A stretch of 64,000 nucleotides of DNA from Dorea sp. AM10-31 (GTDB taxonomy: Bacteria; Bacillota; Clostridia; Lachnospirales; Lachnospiraceae): assembly GCF_003435815.1 (NCBI RefSeq), contig NZ_QTUV01000006.1, positions 113,934-177,933 of the forward strand. Reading direction: 5' to 3'. A program made the translations under genes and the position numbers. Below the pieces are notes generated by a model, which had not been told where the DNA came from, ran no database searches, and saw nothing but the letters and a program-made list of their open reading frames with translations. Shown here piece by piece: positions 1 to 9,416 of the stretch (positions are counted from its first letter, which is position 1; each line of letters opens with the position of its first letter).

Positions 1-4
1 CTGA

Positions 5-716
5 CTTGCAGAGATAAGTACAAAAAAGCAGGACTGGGTTCTGTATCTTGTCTTTCTGCCATTTGTCTGGTGGGCGGCAGCGATTACCGCTTGTGCCATT
101 ACACCGGATAAGAATTTTATTCAAATCTTAGAAACGCTGAGCGAAAAACTCGAACAGCCGTTTTTTATCACGTATACACCGTATACGTTCAAATGTATTC
201 TGATATTCACAGCAGCCTATTTCTTAGGCATTGGTATTTATGAATCCCAAAAAAGAAATTATAGAAGAGGCGTGGAACATGGTTCCGCAAAATGGGGCAA
301 TGTGTCCGAAATCTGCAGACGTTACTGCGAAAAGCAGTACACGAATAATCTGCTTCTGACACAGCATTTCCGCATGGGACTGGATGGATATAAGCATAAA
401 CGAAATTTAAATGTGCTGGTAGTCGGAGGTTCCGGGGCAGGAAAGAGCCGGACCTATGCGATTCCGAACATCATGCAGTGCAACTGCTCGATGGTGATCA
501 CAGATCCGAAAGCGGAACTTCTGCGCAAAACAGGAGGTGTTCTGGAACGGAATGGATATGAAGTCCGGGTTTTTGATTTGATCAATCCGGAGACTTCCTG
601 GTGTTATAACCCGTTTGCGTATGTCCGGGATGATAAGGATGTACTGAAGCTGATCAATAACCTGATCCGCAACACAACACCGAAGGGAGCGCAGAGCTCA
701 GACCCGTTTTGGGAGA
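5..716 (+). CDS. virD4: VirD4-like coupling protein, 5' exon (start outside window or frameshifted)
   Basis: N-terminal part of the type IV secretion coupling ATPase that brings the relaxase-DNA complex to the mating channel (CD1115-like family). The frame opens after an in-frame TGA at 2-4 and encodes two membrane segments (about 38-105 and 185-235), then the family sequence RRGVEHGSAKWG and a Walker A motif GGSGAGKS (about 425-450). No ATG/GTG/TTG occurs in frame before the GTG at 272, which lies after both membrane segments, so the true start is probably left of the window. Frame 1 reads sensibly up to the A-run at 22-27 and frame 2 after it, which suggests a one-base slip there. Coding is interrupted at 716 by a group II intron; the first base of a Lys codon (716) joins bases 3451-3452. 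Confidence 0.85.
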
Positions 717-1410
717 GTGCGACTTGTTCGTAGGCGGTAAAAAGTCTACGCACAATCGTAAAAATATGATTGTGAACTGATAATTTGATAAGTGGAATGA
801 TGGGGTAACGCCCTGAAACGCTTACACTTGGTGGGCATGCAGTTTCTGTAAAGGAGATTGTATGAAGCCCCACGACAAAGACTGAGAGTAACCGTAGCAG
901 CTTGCCAATAAAGTTGCCGAAAGCAGTCCAGAGGTGGATTGTGTTACCTATAGGTCGAGTGTCTATAAAATATCTATGGTTAGAATGTCTGCTCTGGCGT
1001 GCAGACTGACGAATCTGCGAAGGTACGGTTCTAAAAGAAGACCATATAGAAATGTATGGGTGCGTTAAAGCGCAGTCAGTGTGGTTTAGTAGAAATTTTC
1101 CCTACGAACGACCATGATATGTTACAGGCATATCCAAGCTGACAGGACTATAGCAGAAACCTAAGGATATATATGCACAGATAGAATTGTCGGAACAAGG
1201 AAAGGTACCAGGTCTCTTTTCAGAGATTTTCTGACGAAGAATATAAGCAGATTTACTGGTGCTGAAAGGTGGAGATCGAACCGTTGAGAACTCCTGTAAT
1301 GGGAGAAGGAGGAATGGTCTCCAGCCGATTGTGAAAAATCAGATATTATTCAGTCCAACATAAGGATTCGAGTAAGACCAAAAGGGTCACTTTCAAGGAG
1401 GTGATGCCTT

Positions 1411-3318
1411 ATGCCAAAGAAAAGCAAAAGCCTATGTGTAGATGACCTTCGGCATGCAGAATATTATGATATGCAGACTACTTTTGATACATTATATCAA
1501 AAGAGCATGGACGGTGAAAAATTCGAGCATCTCATGGAGCTGATACTAAGCCGGGACAATATACTGCTTGCATATAGAAATATAAAAGCCAACAAGGGAA
1601 GCTATACAGCAGGAACAGACAATCAGAATATCACAGTAATCGGGAGAATGACACCCGATATGGTAGTAAAGAAAGTGAGGTTTATTGTCACAGAAAGTCA
1701 GCATGGCTACAGACCCAAACCTGTAAGGCGAAAAGATATCCCAAAGCCAAATGGAAAAACACGTCCATTAGGGATTCCCTGTATATGGGACAGGCTGGTA
1801 CAGCAATGTGTGAAACAGATTTTAGAACCAATATGTGAAGCAAAGTTTTATAACAACAGCTATGGGTTCAGACCTAATCGGTCTGTAGAACATGCAATAT
1901 CAAAAACCTATACGATGTTACAGCGAATGAATTTACATTATGTTATTGAATTTGACATAAAAGGGTTCTTTGATAATGTGAATCACAGCAAGCTGATAAA
2001 GCAGATGTGGGCAATGGGAATACAAGATAAGCAGCTGCTATTTGTAATCCGGCGAATTCTGAGCGCACCTATACGAATGCAGGACGGTTCCACGATTATC
2101 CCTGACAAGGGAACACCGCAGGGAGGAATTATTTCCCCTTTGCTGGCAAATATCGTACTGAATGAACTTGACTGGTGGGTAGCGAGCCAGTGGGAAGAAA
2201 ATCCTCTGGCATTGCAGAAAGCGAAGTATCGGACTATCCGCACATCCCCAGTTCTGGACAAAGGCAGTGGATACAATATGATGCGCAAAACAAGATTAAA
2301 AGAAATGCACATCATTCGATATGCGGATGATTTTAGAATTTTCTGTAAAACCAAGGAAGATGCCGTAAAAACAAAAGAAGCTGTTACAAGGTGGATTGAA
2401 GAACGACTGAGGCTTGAAGTATCCCCAGAGAAAACAAGGATTGTAAATACCCGTAAAAGGTGGTCGGAGTTTTTGGGATTCAAGATAAGAGTTATTCAGA
2501 AAAACCACAGATATATCGTGAAGTCAGCAATTTGTGACAAAAAGGCTAAGATTGAAAAAGAGAAGTTAGTGGAACAGGCAAAACATATCGCCAAGCCAAG
2601 GGAGAAAATGACTTGTTTAAATGAGATAAGATTATACAACTCCATGGTGTTAGGCATACAGAATTATTATCAGATTGCAACCTGTATCAGTATTGATTGC
2701 AGGGGATTCCACAGACAGGTGATGACGGTACTGACCAATCGGATGAACACTGAAAAAGGAAGTATGCTGAAACGGGAAGGTGGGACAATGACAAAAAGCG
2801 AACAGGAAAGGTTTGGAAAATCGAAAATGGTTCGTTATGTTGCTGGAATTGACCAAATGATATACCCAATCGCATATGTGAAATATAAAGTGGCTATGCC
2901 GAAAAGAATCAAAGTATGCAGTTATACAGCGGAAGGCAGAGAGCCAATCCATACAGAATTAAGCCTAAATAAGGCAGTTCTGTATGGATTGAAAACAAAG
3001 AAACCTCAAGAAGATAGCATAGAAGTTCTGGACAGCAGTCTGTCACTCTTTTCTGCACAGCAAGGGAAATGTGCTATCAGCGGGGAAGAATTTACAACTG
3101 CCCAAAGCATTGCTTGTTGGTATAAAAAGCCAAAAGAGCAAGGTGGTTTGGAACGCTACAAAAATATGACTCTGATTCATGACAGATATTTACCGTTATT
3201 ACAGAAAACATCTCTGGAACAATTAAAAGCCTTAGCCAAAACATTGAAAGTAACTACGAAAATGATGTCTAAGATAAACAGTCTGCGAAAGCTGTCTGGA
3301 CTTCCTACAATAGGATAA
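1411..3318 (+). CDS. ltrA: Group II intron reverse transcriptase/maturase
   Basis: A 635-residue intron-encoded protein that assists splicing and copies the intron into DNA. Reverse-transcriptase blocks are visible in order: KPNGKTRPLGIP (about 108-120), FDIKGFFDNVNH with the first catalytic Asp (about 180), GTPQGGIISPLLANI (about 230-245) and the catalytic YADD box (about 305). A maturase (domain X) region follows at about 400-490. The C-terminus resembles the H-N-H endonuclease of other group II proteins (KPKEQGG, then a LIH element), but the first Cys pair is reduced to a single CAISGE and the HH expected before KKP reads CWYKKP, so endonuclease activity is doubtful. The ATG follows AAGGAGGTGATG at ideal spacing. 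Length is normal for the family. Confidence 0.95.
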   Translation: MPKKSKSLCVDDLRHAEYYDMQTTFDTLYQKSMDGEKFEHLMELILSRDNILLAYRNIKANKGSYTAGTDNQNITVIGRMTPDMVVKKVRFIVTESQHGYRPKPVRRKDIPKPNGKTRPLGIPCIWDRLVQQCVKQILEPICEAKFYNNSYGFRPNRSVEHAISKTYTMLQRMNLHYVIEFDIKGFFDNVNHSKLIKQMWAMGIQDKQLLFVIRRILSAPIRMQDGSTIIPDKGTPQGGIISPLLANIVLNELDWWVASQWEENPLALQKAKYRTIRTSPVLDKGSGYNMMRKTRLKEMHIIRYADDFRIFCKTKEDAVKTKEAVTRWIEERLRLEVSPEKTRIVNTRKRWSEFLGFKIRVIQKNHRYIVKSAICDKKAKIEKEKLVEQAKHIAKPREKMTCLNEIRLYNSMVLGIQNYYQIATCISIDCRGFHRQVMTVLTNRMNTEKGSMLKREGGTMTKSEQERFGKSKMVRYVAGIDQMIYPIAYVKYKVAMPKRIKVCSYTAEGREPIHTELSLNKAVLYGLKTKKPQEDSIEVLDSSLSLFSAQQGKCAISGEEFTTAQSIACWYKKPKEQGGLERYKNMTLIHDRYLPLLQKTSLEQLKALAKTLKVTTKMMSKINSLRKLSGLPTIG

Positions 3319-3367
3319 TGTGAAAATTTGGAAACTGATTAAATATCTGAGAAAAGCAATCGGTGGG

Positions 3368-3402
3368 GCGCCGGATGCGGTGAAAGTCGCATGTCCGGTG
3401 CT
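3368..3402 (+). ncRNA. Group II intron domain V (catalytic hairpin)
   Basis: The 34-35 nt hairpin has the sequence GCCGGATGCGG-TGAAA-GTCGCATGTCCGGT, with the bulged stem and GAAA-type loop of group II domain V. It sits 50 bases after the maturase stop. The stretch to 3450 is domain VI plus the 3' splice site. Confidence 0.9.
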
Positions 3403-3450
3403 AGTCGGGGGAAAAGCTGGAGATTACATCAAAGGCTTACCTATCGACAC

Positions 3451-4499
3451 AGTCCGAGACTGCACTTTTACAGGCACTTATGCTGTATTTGCTGCATGAA
3501 GCTCCACCAGAAGAACAGAACTTCCCGATGATCATGGAAATGCTTGGCAGTGCACAGGTCAAAGAAGATGATGAGGATTACCAGTCACCATTGGACATTT
3601 TGTTTGAAAGACTGGAAATGCGGGACCCAGAGAGTATTGCGGTCAAGCAGTATGCCATTTATAAGCAGGCGGCCGGCAAGACTGCGAAATCTATTTTGAT
3701 TTCTGTTGGTGTCCGTCTGGCAGCGTTCAATCTGAAACAGATCGCCAATCTGACCTGTACAGACGAACTGGACTTATACAGTATCGGGGAGAAAAAAGTG
3801 GCACTGTTTTGCTGTATTCCAGATGCGGACACCAGTATGAATTATCTGGTCGGCATGATTTACAGCAATCTGTTTCAGACACTGTATTATGTGGCAGACC
3901 GGAAGTACGGAGGAAGGCTTCCGATTCCGGTACACTGCATTATGGATGAATGGCCAAACGTAGCATTGCCGGATGACTTTGACAAGATTCTGGCAACCAT
4001 GCGTTCCAGAGGGATTTCCTGCAGTATCATCATCCAGAACATTGCACAGATGAAAGCCTTGTTTAAAGACTCGTATGAGAGTCTTATCGGTAACTGCGAT
4101 GAATTTTTATATTTGGGTGGAAATGAAAAAGAAGGACATAAGTATGTCTCGGAATTATTGGGAAAAGAGACATTGGATACCAATACCTACGGACAGACAA
4201 AAGGGCGTAGCGGTAGCTATTCGGTGAATTATCAGCAGACTGGAAGGGAACTTTTAACACCGGATGAAATACGGCTTTTAGATAACCGCAAAGCGATTTT
4301 GTTTATTCGTGGGGAGCGTCCAATCATGGACGATAAATATGATTTAAAAAAGCATGTGAATTTCAGATACACAGAGGACGGTGGTGCATCGCCTTATGAT
4401 TATGCGAAAACACCACTGGCTCACGACGACCTAAAGATTGACATTAACAGATTAGACGACTACGAACTGCTGTCTACCGAGGACATCCTTGGTGAATAG
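3451..4499 (+). CDS. virD4: VirD4-like coupling protein, 3' exon
   Basis: C-terminal two thirds of the coupling ATPase. The frame continues from the intron junction (SETALLQALMLYLLHEAPPEEQNF); the ATG at 3480 is internal, not a start. Visible family features are AAGKTAKSILIS, a Walker B-like element IMDEWPNVA (most relatives have DEFANIG), the sensor-like region SIIIQNIAQMKALF, and the C-terminal GRELLTPDEIRLLDNRKAILFIRGERP. It is the first gene of a same-strand cluster encoding the rest of the secretion channel; the next gene begins 30 bases downstream. If the intron splices efficiently the protein is intact except for the N-terminal uncertainty noted for exon 1. Confidence 0.92.
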
Positions 4500-4529
4500 C
4501 AGTTTTTTGATGGATTGGAGTGATGTGTA

Positions 4530-4904
4530 TTGAAGAAACTTCTCACAGGAGAAAAAAATAGAACAAAAAAGAATACAACTGAAAAAATGACAACCCCGAT
4601 GCCGATGGGGAGAAAACAGAAAAAGTGGATGAGCCTTTACATGGCGCTGGTACTGACCGTAACGGTTGGAGCAACGACCGCATTCGCAGCCGGAGATCCG
4701 TTGTCCGTTATCAATAACTTGTCTACATTTATTTTTTCTCTGATTCGTGCGATCGGTTTGATTTTGCTTGGATTTGGTGTTGTGCAGGTTGGTCTGTCTT
4801 TAAAAAGCCATGATCCAAGCCAGAGGGCAAATGGATTTCTGACACTGGCCGGAGGAGTAATTATTACGTTTGCCAAAGAAATCCTCGATTTGATTATGGC
4901 GTAA
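4530..4904 (+). CDS. Small ICE membrane protein (VirB2/Maff2-like)
   Basis: A 124-residue protein with an unusually long basic N-terminus, a signal-type segment (about 37-54) ending AFAA/GD, and two further hydrophobic stretches around a GGVIITFAKE turn. Position between virD4 and the VirB6-like gene, and the pattern of two short helices after a cleavable signal, match the small pilin-like proteins of CD1114-type conjugation clusters. The start is TTG at 4530, with GGAG at 4517-4520. Function as a pilin or channel subunit is inferred from position and shape, not from a catalytic motif. Confidence 0.7.
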   Translation: MKKLLTGEKNRTKKNTTEKMTTPMPMGRKQKKWMSLYMALVLTVTVGATTAFAAGDPLSVINNLSTFIFSLIRAIGLILLGFGVVQVGLSLKSHDPSQRANGFLTLAGGVIITFAKEILDLIMA

Positions 4905-4991
4905 GCCTCTTTGAAAAAATATATCAGGAAACAGCAGGAGTGCCGGAAGGTACTCCTGTATTCAAAAATATGTTCAGGGAGGTGAGAATAT

Positions 4992-5834
4992 TTGAGTGAC
5001 AACTGGATTGTACAGAATCTAAACTCAGCACTATCCACATGGAGTGAAAAGATGGCAGAACTGTGGACTCTGCTGACTGAAAATCCGGCAACTTTTAAGG
5101 GTGGCGGCATCTGGCGGATTATGACAAATATCAATGATGCACTGACAGCCATTGCCTATGGATTACTGGTGTTATTTTTTGCAGCCGGAATCATAAAAAC
5201 GTGTGGCAGTTTTACAGATCTGAAAAAGCCGGAACATGTGCTAAAAGCATTTATCCGGTTTGCTCTTGCTCAGGGAGCAATCACATACGGAATGGAACTT
5301 ATGCGGGCACTGTTTTCCATCGTGCAGGGAATCGTGACAACCGTAATGAGCGGCTCCAGTATGGCAGGAAGCGTGACGGAACTTCCAACGGAGATTGTAG
5401 ATAAGATTGAGAGCGTGGGAATGCTGGAATCCATTCCGTTGTGGATTGTCACACTGCTTGGCAGTCTGCTGATCACTGTATTGTCATTTGTGATGATTCT
5501 GACAGTGTATGGCAGAATGTTCAAAATTTATATGTATACGGCAATCGCCCCGATTCCGATTTCCTCATTTGCAGGAGAACCCACGCAGTCCATTGGAAAG
5601 AACTTTATCCGTTCTTATATAGGCGTATGTCTGGAAGGGGCAATTATTGCACTGGCATGTATTATCTTTTCTGCTTATGCAGCAAGCCCTCCGGCTGTCG
5701 GAGATACGGAGTTGAGTGCAGTTACAATCGTGTGGAACTATGTAGGAGAACTGGTATTTAATTTACTGGTGTTGGTTGGAGCAATTAAGGCATCTGACCG
5801 TATTGTCAGAGAAATGATGGGACTTGGAGGTTAA
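4992..5834 (+). CDS. VirB6/TrbL-like conjugation channel protein
   Basis: A 280-residue polytopic membrane protein with about six hydrophobic segments (residues about 45-70, 88-115, 145-180, 205-225, 250-270). A conserved-looking central loop reads YGRMFKIYMYTAIAPIPISSFAGEPTQSIGKNFIRSYIGVCLEG, typical of the VirB6/TrbL family in Gram-positive ICEs (broken here only by description: the motif spans about residues 174-215). It probably forms the inner channel of the type IV secretion apparatus. The start is TTG at 4992 after AGGGAGGTGAG. It lies 88 bases after the preceding small membrane protein and just before the DUF4313-like gene. Confidence 0.8.
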   Translation: MSDNWIVQNLNSALSTWSEKMAELWTLLTENPATFKGGGIWRIMTNINDALTAIAYGLLVLFFAAGIIKTCGSFTDLKKPEHVLKAFIRFALAQGAITYGMELMRALFSIVQGIVTTVMSGSSMAGSVTELPTEIVDKIESVGMLESIPLWIVTLLGSLLITVLSFVMILTVYGRMFKIYMYTAIAPIPISSFAGEPTQSIGKNFIRSYIGVCLEGAIIALACIIFSAYAASPPAVGDTELSAVTIVWNYVGELVFNLLVLVGAIKASDRIVREMMGLGG

Positions 5835-5838
5835 AAAT

Positions 5839-6270
5839 ATGGATACAAAGAAAACATTAAGATATAACTGGGAATTCGGACGTGAGACAGTAGCGATACG
5901 AGTGAGCTCTTATCGGAACAATGGAAATTTATATGTAGGACTCTGCCATAAGGAAGGGAGAGAATGGGAAGATTTTGGAGATGTAACCATTAATCTGCCC
6001 TATCAGTTCTTAGAGCCAAATGAGGCTTTTATAACAGGAGATTTTACCAAGGATATGCTTCATTTTATCAAGGAACATAAACTTGGAAAAGTGTTGAATG
6101 AAACAGGAAGATCAGGATATGCAACCTATCAGAAGGTAGCGTTTGATCTAGCAAGACTTGCGGAATTTGATCCGGAAGGCGTTGCAGAACATTGTAGATT
6201 TGCCGGGATAGAAGTACCGAAAGAAAAACCACAGAAAACGAAGAAACAAAACAGGGGAGAGGAACGATAA
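5839..6270 (+). CDS. ICE accessory protein, DUF4313-like
   Basis: A 143-residue soluble protein with no transmembrane segment. The N-terminus (RYNWEFGRETVAIRVSSY) and central VTINLPYQFLEPNEAFITG region resemble small DUF4313 proteins found inside CD1115/CD1108-type conjugation clusters; the C-terminus is a Lys-rich tail. The ATG at 5839 is placed 8 bases after GGAGG, which itself overlaps the end of the VirB6-like gene, so translation is probably coupled. An in-frame TTG at 5824 would lie on the ribosome site and is not preferred. Biochemical role unknown. Confidence 0.65.
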   Translation: MDTKKTLRYNWEFGRETVAIRVSSYRNNGNLYVGLCHKEGREWEDFGDVTINLPYQFLEPNEAFITGDFTKDMLHFIKEHKLGKVLNETGRSGYATYQKVAFDLARLAEFDPEGVAEHCRFAGIEVPKEKPQKTKKQNRGEER

Positions 6271-6273
6271 TTT

Positions 6274-6714
6274 ATGGAAGTAAAGATGAACAAAGAAATC
6301 AGGGACTATCAGGAATCCATGTTTATGGGACTGGACCTGAGACAATGTGTGTGTTCTGTTCTTGCGATTCTTACAGCAGTCGGAATTTACTTTGGAATGC
6401 GTGATATTACCGGACAGGAAATAACCGGATGGCTGTGTGTGCTTGGTGCTGCTCCATTTGCTGCCTGTGGCTTTTTCAAATATCATGGTATGACAGCCGA
6501 ACAGTTTTTATGGGCAGTGATCAAATCCGAATTGCTGTATCCGAAGAAACTGGTGTTTCAGTCGGAAGATATCTACTACTCCTGCATGCAGGAGACCATC
6601 TCGCTGGGAGAAAAGAATCAAAAGGATGGAGCGGAAATCATAAAAGAGCGGGAGCAAAAAGCAGAAGCAAAACAGAGAAAGAAACGTAAGGGAAGGAGTG
6701 ATGCCTTTGATTAA
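6274..6714 (+). CDS. prgI: PrgI family (VirB3-like) conjugation protein
   Basis: A 146-residue protein. It begins with a short charged segment KEIRDYQESMFMGLDLRQ, followed by two membrane helices (about 24-42 and 50-67), and a cytoplasmic part with FQSEDIYYSCMQ. This is the standard arrangement of the PrgI/VirB3 family, which works with the VirB4 ATPase. The Lys/Arg/Glu-rich C-terminus overlaps the start of virB4 by 14 bases, as is usual for the pair. The start is ATG at 6274, four bases after the previous stop. Confidence 0.85.
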   Translation: MEVKMNKEIRDYQESMFMGLDLRQCVCSVLAILTAVGIYFGMRDITGQEITGWLCVLGAAPFAACGFFKYHGMTAEQFLWAVIKSELLYPKKLVFQSEDIYYSCMQETISLGEKNQKDGAEIIKEREQKAEAKQRKKRKGRSDAFD

Positions 6715-9037
6715 AACCTTAAGTCAGGCACTTCGGATGGATAAGGAACGCTTCAAAGTTCCGAAATCCGTCCAACAGGCAATTCCCATCCAGCGAATCT
6801 GGCCGGATGGAATTTTTCAACAGGGAACGAAATTCTCAAAAACATATCGTTTTACAGATATCAACTATTATATTGCGAGTAAGGACAATAAGACAGAAAT
6901 GTTTCTGGATTATTCCGAACTCTTAAATTCATTGGATTCCGGCATTTCTGCCAAAATTACCATCAATAACCGGAGAATCAATAAAGAAGAATTTGAAAAA
7001 TCAATCCTGCTTCCAATGAAGGAAGATGGACTGGACCACTATCGGGAAGAATACAACGAAATGCTCCTGTCTAAGATTACAGGAACAAACAACAGCATCT
7101 ATCAGGAACGGTATCTGACCGTCAGTGTACATAAAAGATCGATTGATGATGCAAGAACCTATTTTGCACGTATCGGAACAGACATCGTAACACATCTGGC
7201 AAAGTTATCGTCCACAGCAGAAGGACTGGACGCAGAGAGCCGGCTCCAGATTTTTAGGGATTTCTTCAAGGGAGATGTCCCACAGGCATTCCCATTTGAT
7301 CTGAAACAATTTGCCAAGAAGGGAACAAGTTTCAAGGACTGGATGTGTCCGGATTCTATGGAATTTGAACGGGACCATTTTAAAATCGGTGACAGGTACG
7401 GAAGAGTCCTGTATATGCAGGATTATGCAAGTTATGTCAAAGATGACATGATTTCAGAACTGTGTGACTTCAGCCGGAATCTGATGTTGTCGATTGACAT
7501 CCTGCCAGTCCCTACGGATGAAGCAGTAAGGGAAATCCAGAACCGACTGCTTGGTGTGGAAACCAACGTGACCAACTGGCAGAGAAGGCAGAACGCAAAC
7601 AATAACTTTTCAGCTATCGTCCCATACGATATGGAGTTGCAGAGGAAAGAAACGAAAGAAATGCTGGATGATCTGACAACCAGAGACCAGCGGATGATGT
7701 TTGGAATTCTGACGATGGTACATCTGGCAGACAGTAAAAAGCAACTGGATTCCGATACAGAACTGCTCCTGTCGGTGGCAAGAAAGCATCTGTGCCAGAT
7801 GTCAACATTAAAGTGGCAGCAAGTGGACGGACTCAATACAGTGCTTCCTTACGGACTGCGAAAGCTCAATGCGCTGCGTACACTGACAACGGAATCAACG
7901 GCTGTTTTAATCCCGTTCCATACCCAGGAAATCCTGCAGCCGGGAGGTATCTATTATGGGCAGAATGCAGTCAGCAAGAACCTTCTGGTAGCCGACCGGA
8001 AGAAACTGATGAATGGAAACAGTTTCCGGTTGGGCGTCAGTGGATCAGGAAAGAGCTTTTCGGCAAAAGAAGAGATTGTGCATCTGGCATTGAGTACCGA
8101 TGACGATATCCTGATTCTTGATCCGGAGTCCGAATTCACAAAATTAGTAGAGGCTCTTGGTGGACAGGTTGTAAAAGTATCTGCGACATCAGACAATCAC
8201 CTGAATGCAATGGATATGGACGCAGCCTACGGCAATGAAAAGAATCCACTGATTGAAAAATCGGAGTTTATCCTGTCTGTGTTCGAGCAGTTGGTTGGAG
8301 CAGGAAATCTGTCGGCAAAAGAAAAGTCGATTCTGGATCGCTGTGCTGCAGATGTGTACCGGGATTATATCCGAAGTGGTTATACCGGAGAAGTTCCGAC
8401 ATTGAAAGATATGTACCGACAGCTGATGTTACAGCCGGAAGAAGAGGCAAGAGGACTGGCATTATCATCCGAACTTTTTATCAATGGAAGCCTGAACACC
8501 TTTGCACAGCCGACCAATGTGAATAAGAAGAACAGGATCATGGATTATGATATCCGGGAACTGGGGGAACAGCTGATGCCACTGGGAATGCTGGTTACCT
8601 TAGACAGTATTTTCAACAGGGTAATTCAGAACTGGAAAGAAGGAAAAACTACATGGATATTTGCCGATGAGTTTTATTTGTTATTTCGCTATGAATACAG
8701 TGCAAATTTCTTCTACCGACTGTACAAGAGAATCAGAAAATACAATGGATTCGTGACAGGTTTAACCCAAAATGTTGAGGAACTTCTGAAATCGGACACT
8801 GCAAGACTGATGTTGGCAAACAGTGAGTTTTTGATTCTTTTGAATCAGGCAAGTACAGACAGGGAAGAACTGGCAACTCTTTTGAATATTTCCGAAAACC
8901 AACTGTCCTATATTACAAATGTATCGGTTGGCAGTGGTCTAATCCGTTGCTCTGGGAATATCGTACCATTTGAGAATACGTTCCCAAAGAATACAGACCT
9001 TTATAAACTAATGACAACAAAACCGGGAGAATCATAA
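6701..9037 (+). CDS. virB4: VirB4/TraE-family conjugation ATPase
   Basis: A 778-residue cytoplasmic ATPase that energises substrate transfer and pilus assembly. The N-terminal domain (about 1-400) is followed by the C-terminal RecA-like domain with Walker A LGVSGSGKSF (about 443-452), DILILDPESEFTKLVEALGG after it, and a Walker B element WIFADEFYLLF (about 648-660). The C-terminal VGSGLIRCSGNIVPFENTFP motif is typical of the family. ATG at 6701 (following a GTG at 6698) has AAGGAG upstream. Length is normal; no frameshift is seen. The stop overlaps the next start (TAATG). Confidence 0.95.
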   Translation: MPLIKTLSQALRMDKERFKVPKSVQQAIPIQRIWPDGIFQQGTKFSKTYRFTDINYYIASKDNKTEMFLDYSELLNSLDSGISAKITINNRRINKEEFEKSILLPMKEDGLDHYREEYNEMLLSKITGTNNSIYQERYLTVSVHKRSIDDARTYFARIGTDIVTHLAKLSSTAEGLDAESRLQIFRDFFKGDVPQAFPFDLKQFAKKGTSFKDWMCPDSMEFERDHFKIGDRYGRVLYMQDYASYVKDDMISELCDFSRNLMLSIDILPVPTDEAVREIQNRLLGVETNVTNWQRRQNANNNFSAIVPYDMELQRKETKEMLDDLTTRDQRMMFGILTMVHLADSKKQLDSDTELLLSVARKHLCQMSTLKWQQVDGLNTVLPYGLRKLNALRTLTTESTAVLIPFHTQEILQPGGIYYGQNAVSKNLLVADRKKLMNGNSFRLGVSGSGKSFSAKEEIVHLALSTDDDILILDPESEFTKLVEALGGQVVKVSATSDNHLNAMDMDAAYGNEKNPLIEKSEFILSVFEQLVGAGNLSAKEKSILDRCAADVYRDYIRSGYTGEVPTLKDMYRQLMLQPEEEARGLALSSELFINGSLNTFAQPTNVNKKNRIMDYDIRELGEQLMPLGMLVTLDSIFNRVIQNWKEGKTTWIFADEFYLLFRYEYSANFFYRLYKRIRKYNGFVTGLTQNVEELLKSDTARLMLANSEFLILLNQASTDREELATLLNISENQLSYITNVSVGSGLIRCSGNIVPFENTFPKNTDLYKLMTTKPGES

Positions 9038-9387
9038 TGAAGAAAAAAGAAGAAGTAACGATAACTTTTTATGCTGCAGAGTGCGGTGAGTTCCATGATT
9101 TAGGAGAATATACAAAATGCAGAACGCTGGAAGAGGCATATAAAAAGTACCAGAAATATTGTAGAACATCTGCCAATATGTGTCCGGCTATTGAGTTTTC
9201 TATTCATGATCCAGAATCAATTTATTCAGACATGGAATATCCATTACCGTTGTCATCAAAAGACAGGGGAGACTTGGAACTTGTGCCATATTACAACGAA
9301 CATCCACTGGTAAATGAGGCAATCAGACAGGTGGAGCAGTTGCAGAAACAGCAGGAAAAAAAGAAACATCGGGATGTTGCCCGATGA
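9037..9387 (+). CDS. Small ICE-encoded protein of unknown function
   Basis: A 116-residue acidic protein starting inside the virB4 stop (TAATG overlap), so it is very likely co-translated. It has a compact, mixed alpha/beta-looking N-terminus (VTITFYAAECGEFHDLGEY) with CRTLEEAYKKYQKY, then SIHDPES and a Gln/Lys-rich tail. It vaguely recalls the YodL/LPD-type domains fused in ICE polyvalent proteins, but I cannot assign it. No signal peptide and no membrane segment. Location between virB4 and the CD1108-like hydrolase argues for a transfer-related role. Confidence 0.6.
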   Translation: MKKKEEVTITFYAAECGEFHDLGEYTKCRTLEEAYKKYQKYCRTSANMCPAIEFSIHDPESIYSDMEYPLPLSSKDRGDLELVPYYNEHPLVNEAIRQVEQLQKQQEKKKHRDVAR

Positions 9388-9416
9388 GATAAGAGATACG
9401 GAAAGAGGGTGACCGG

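Larger units (their letters stand above)
717..3450 (+). mobile_element. Group II intron inserted in virD4
   Basis: A complete 2734-base retroelement intron. It begins with the canonical 5' sequence GTGCGAC at 717 and ends ...CTATCGACAC at 3450. A typical domain V lies near 3368-3402, and the intron-encoded protein sits in the domain IV position (1411-3318). Removing 717-3450 fuses exon 1 (...TTTTGGGAGA) to exon 2 (AGTCCGAGACT...) and gives FWEKSETALLQALM, the expected VirD4 sequence, with no frame change. Bases 717-1410 have no gene and hold ribozyme domains I-III. EBS/IBS pairings were not resolved by eye. It is known for the class that such introns self-splice, assisted by their protein; splicing here is inferred from the intact parts. 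Confidence 0.95.

Noticed and set aside
3480..4499. Separate 339-residue coupling-protein gene starting at 3480
   Set aside because: Codons before 3480 continue the VirD4 frame back to the intron border at 3451; it is a 3' exon, not a separate gene.
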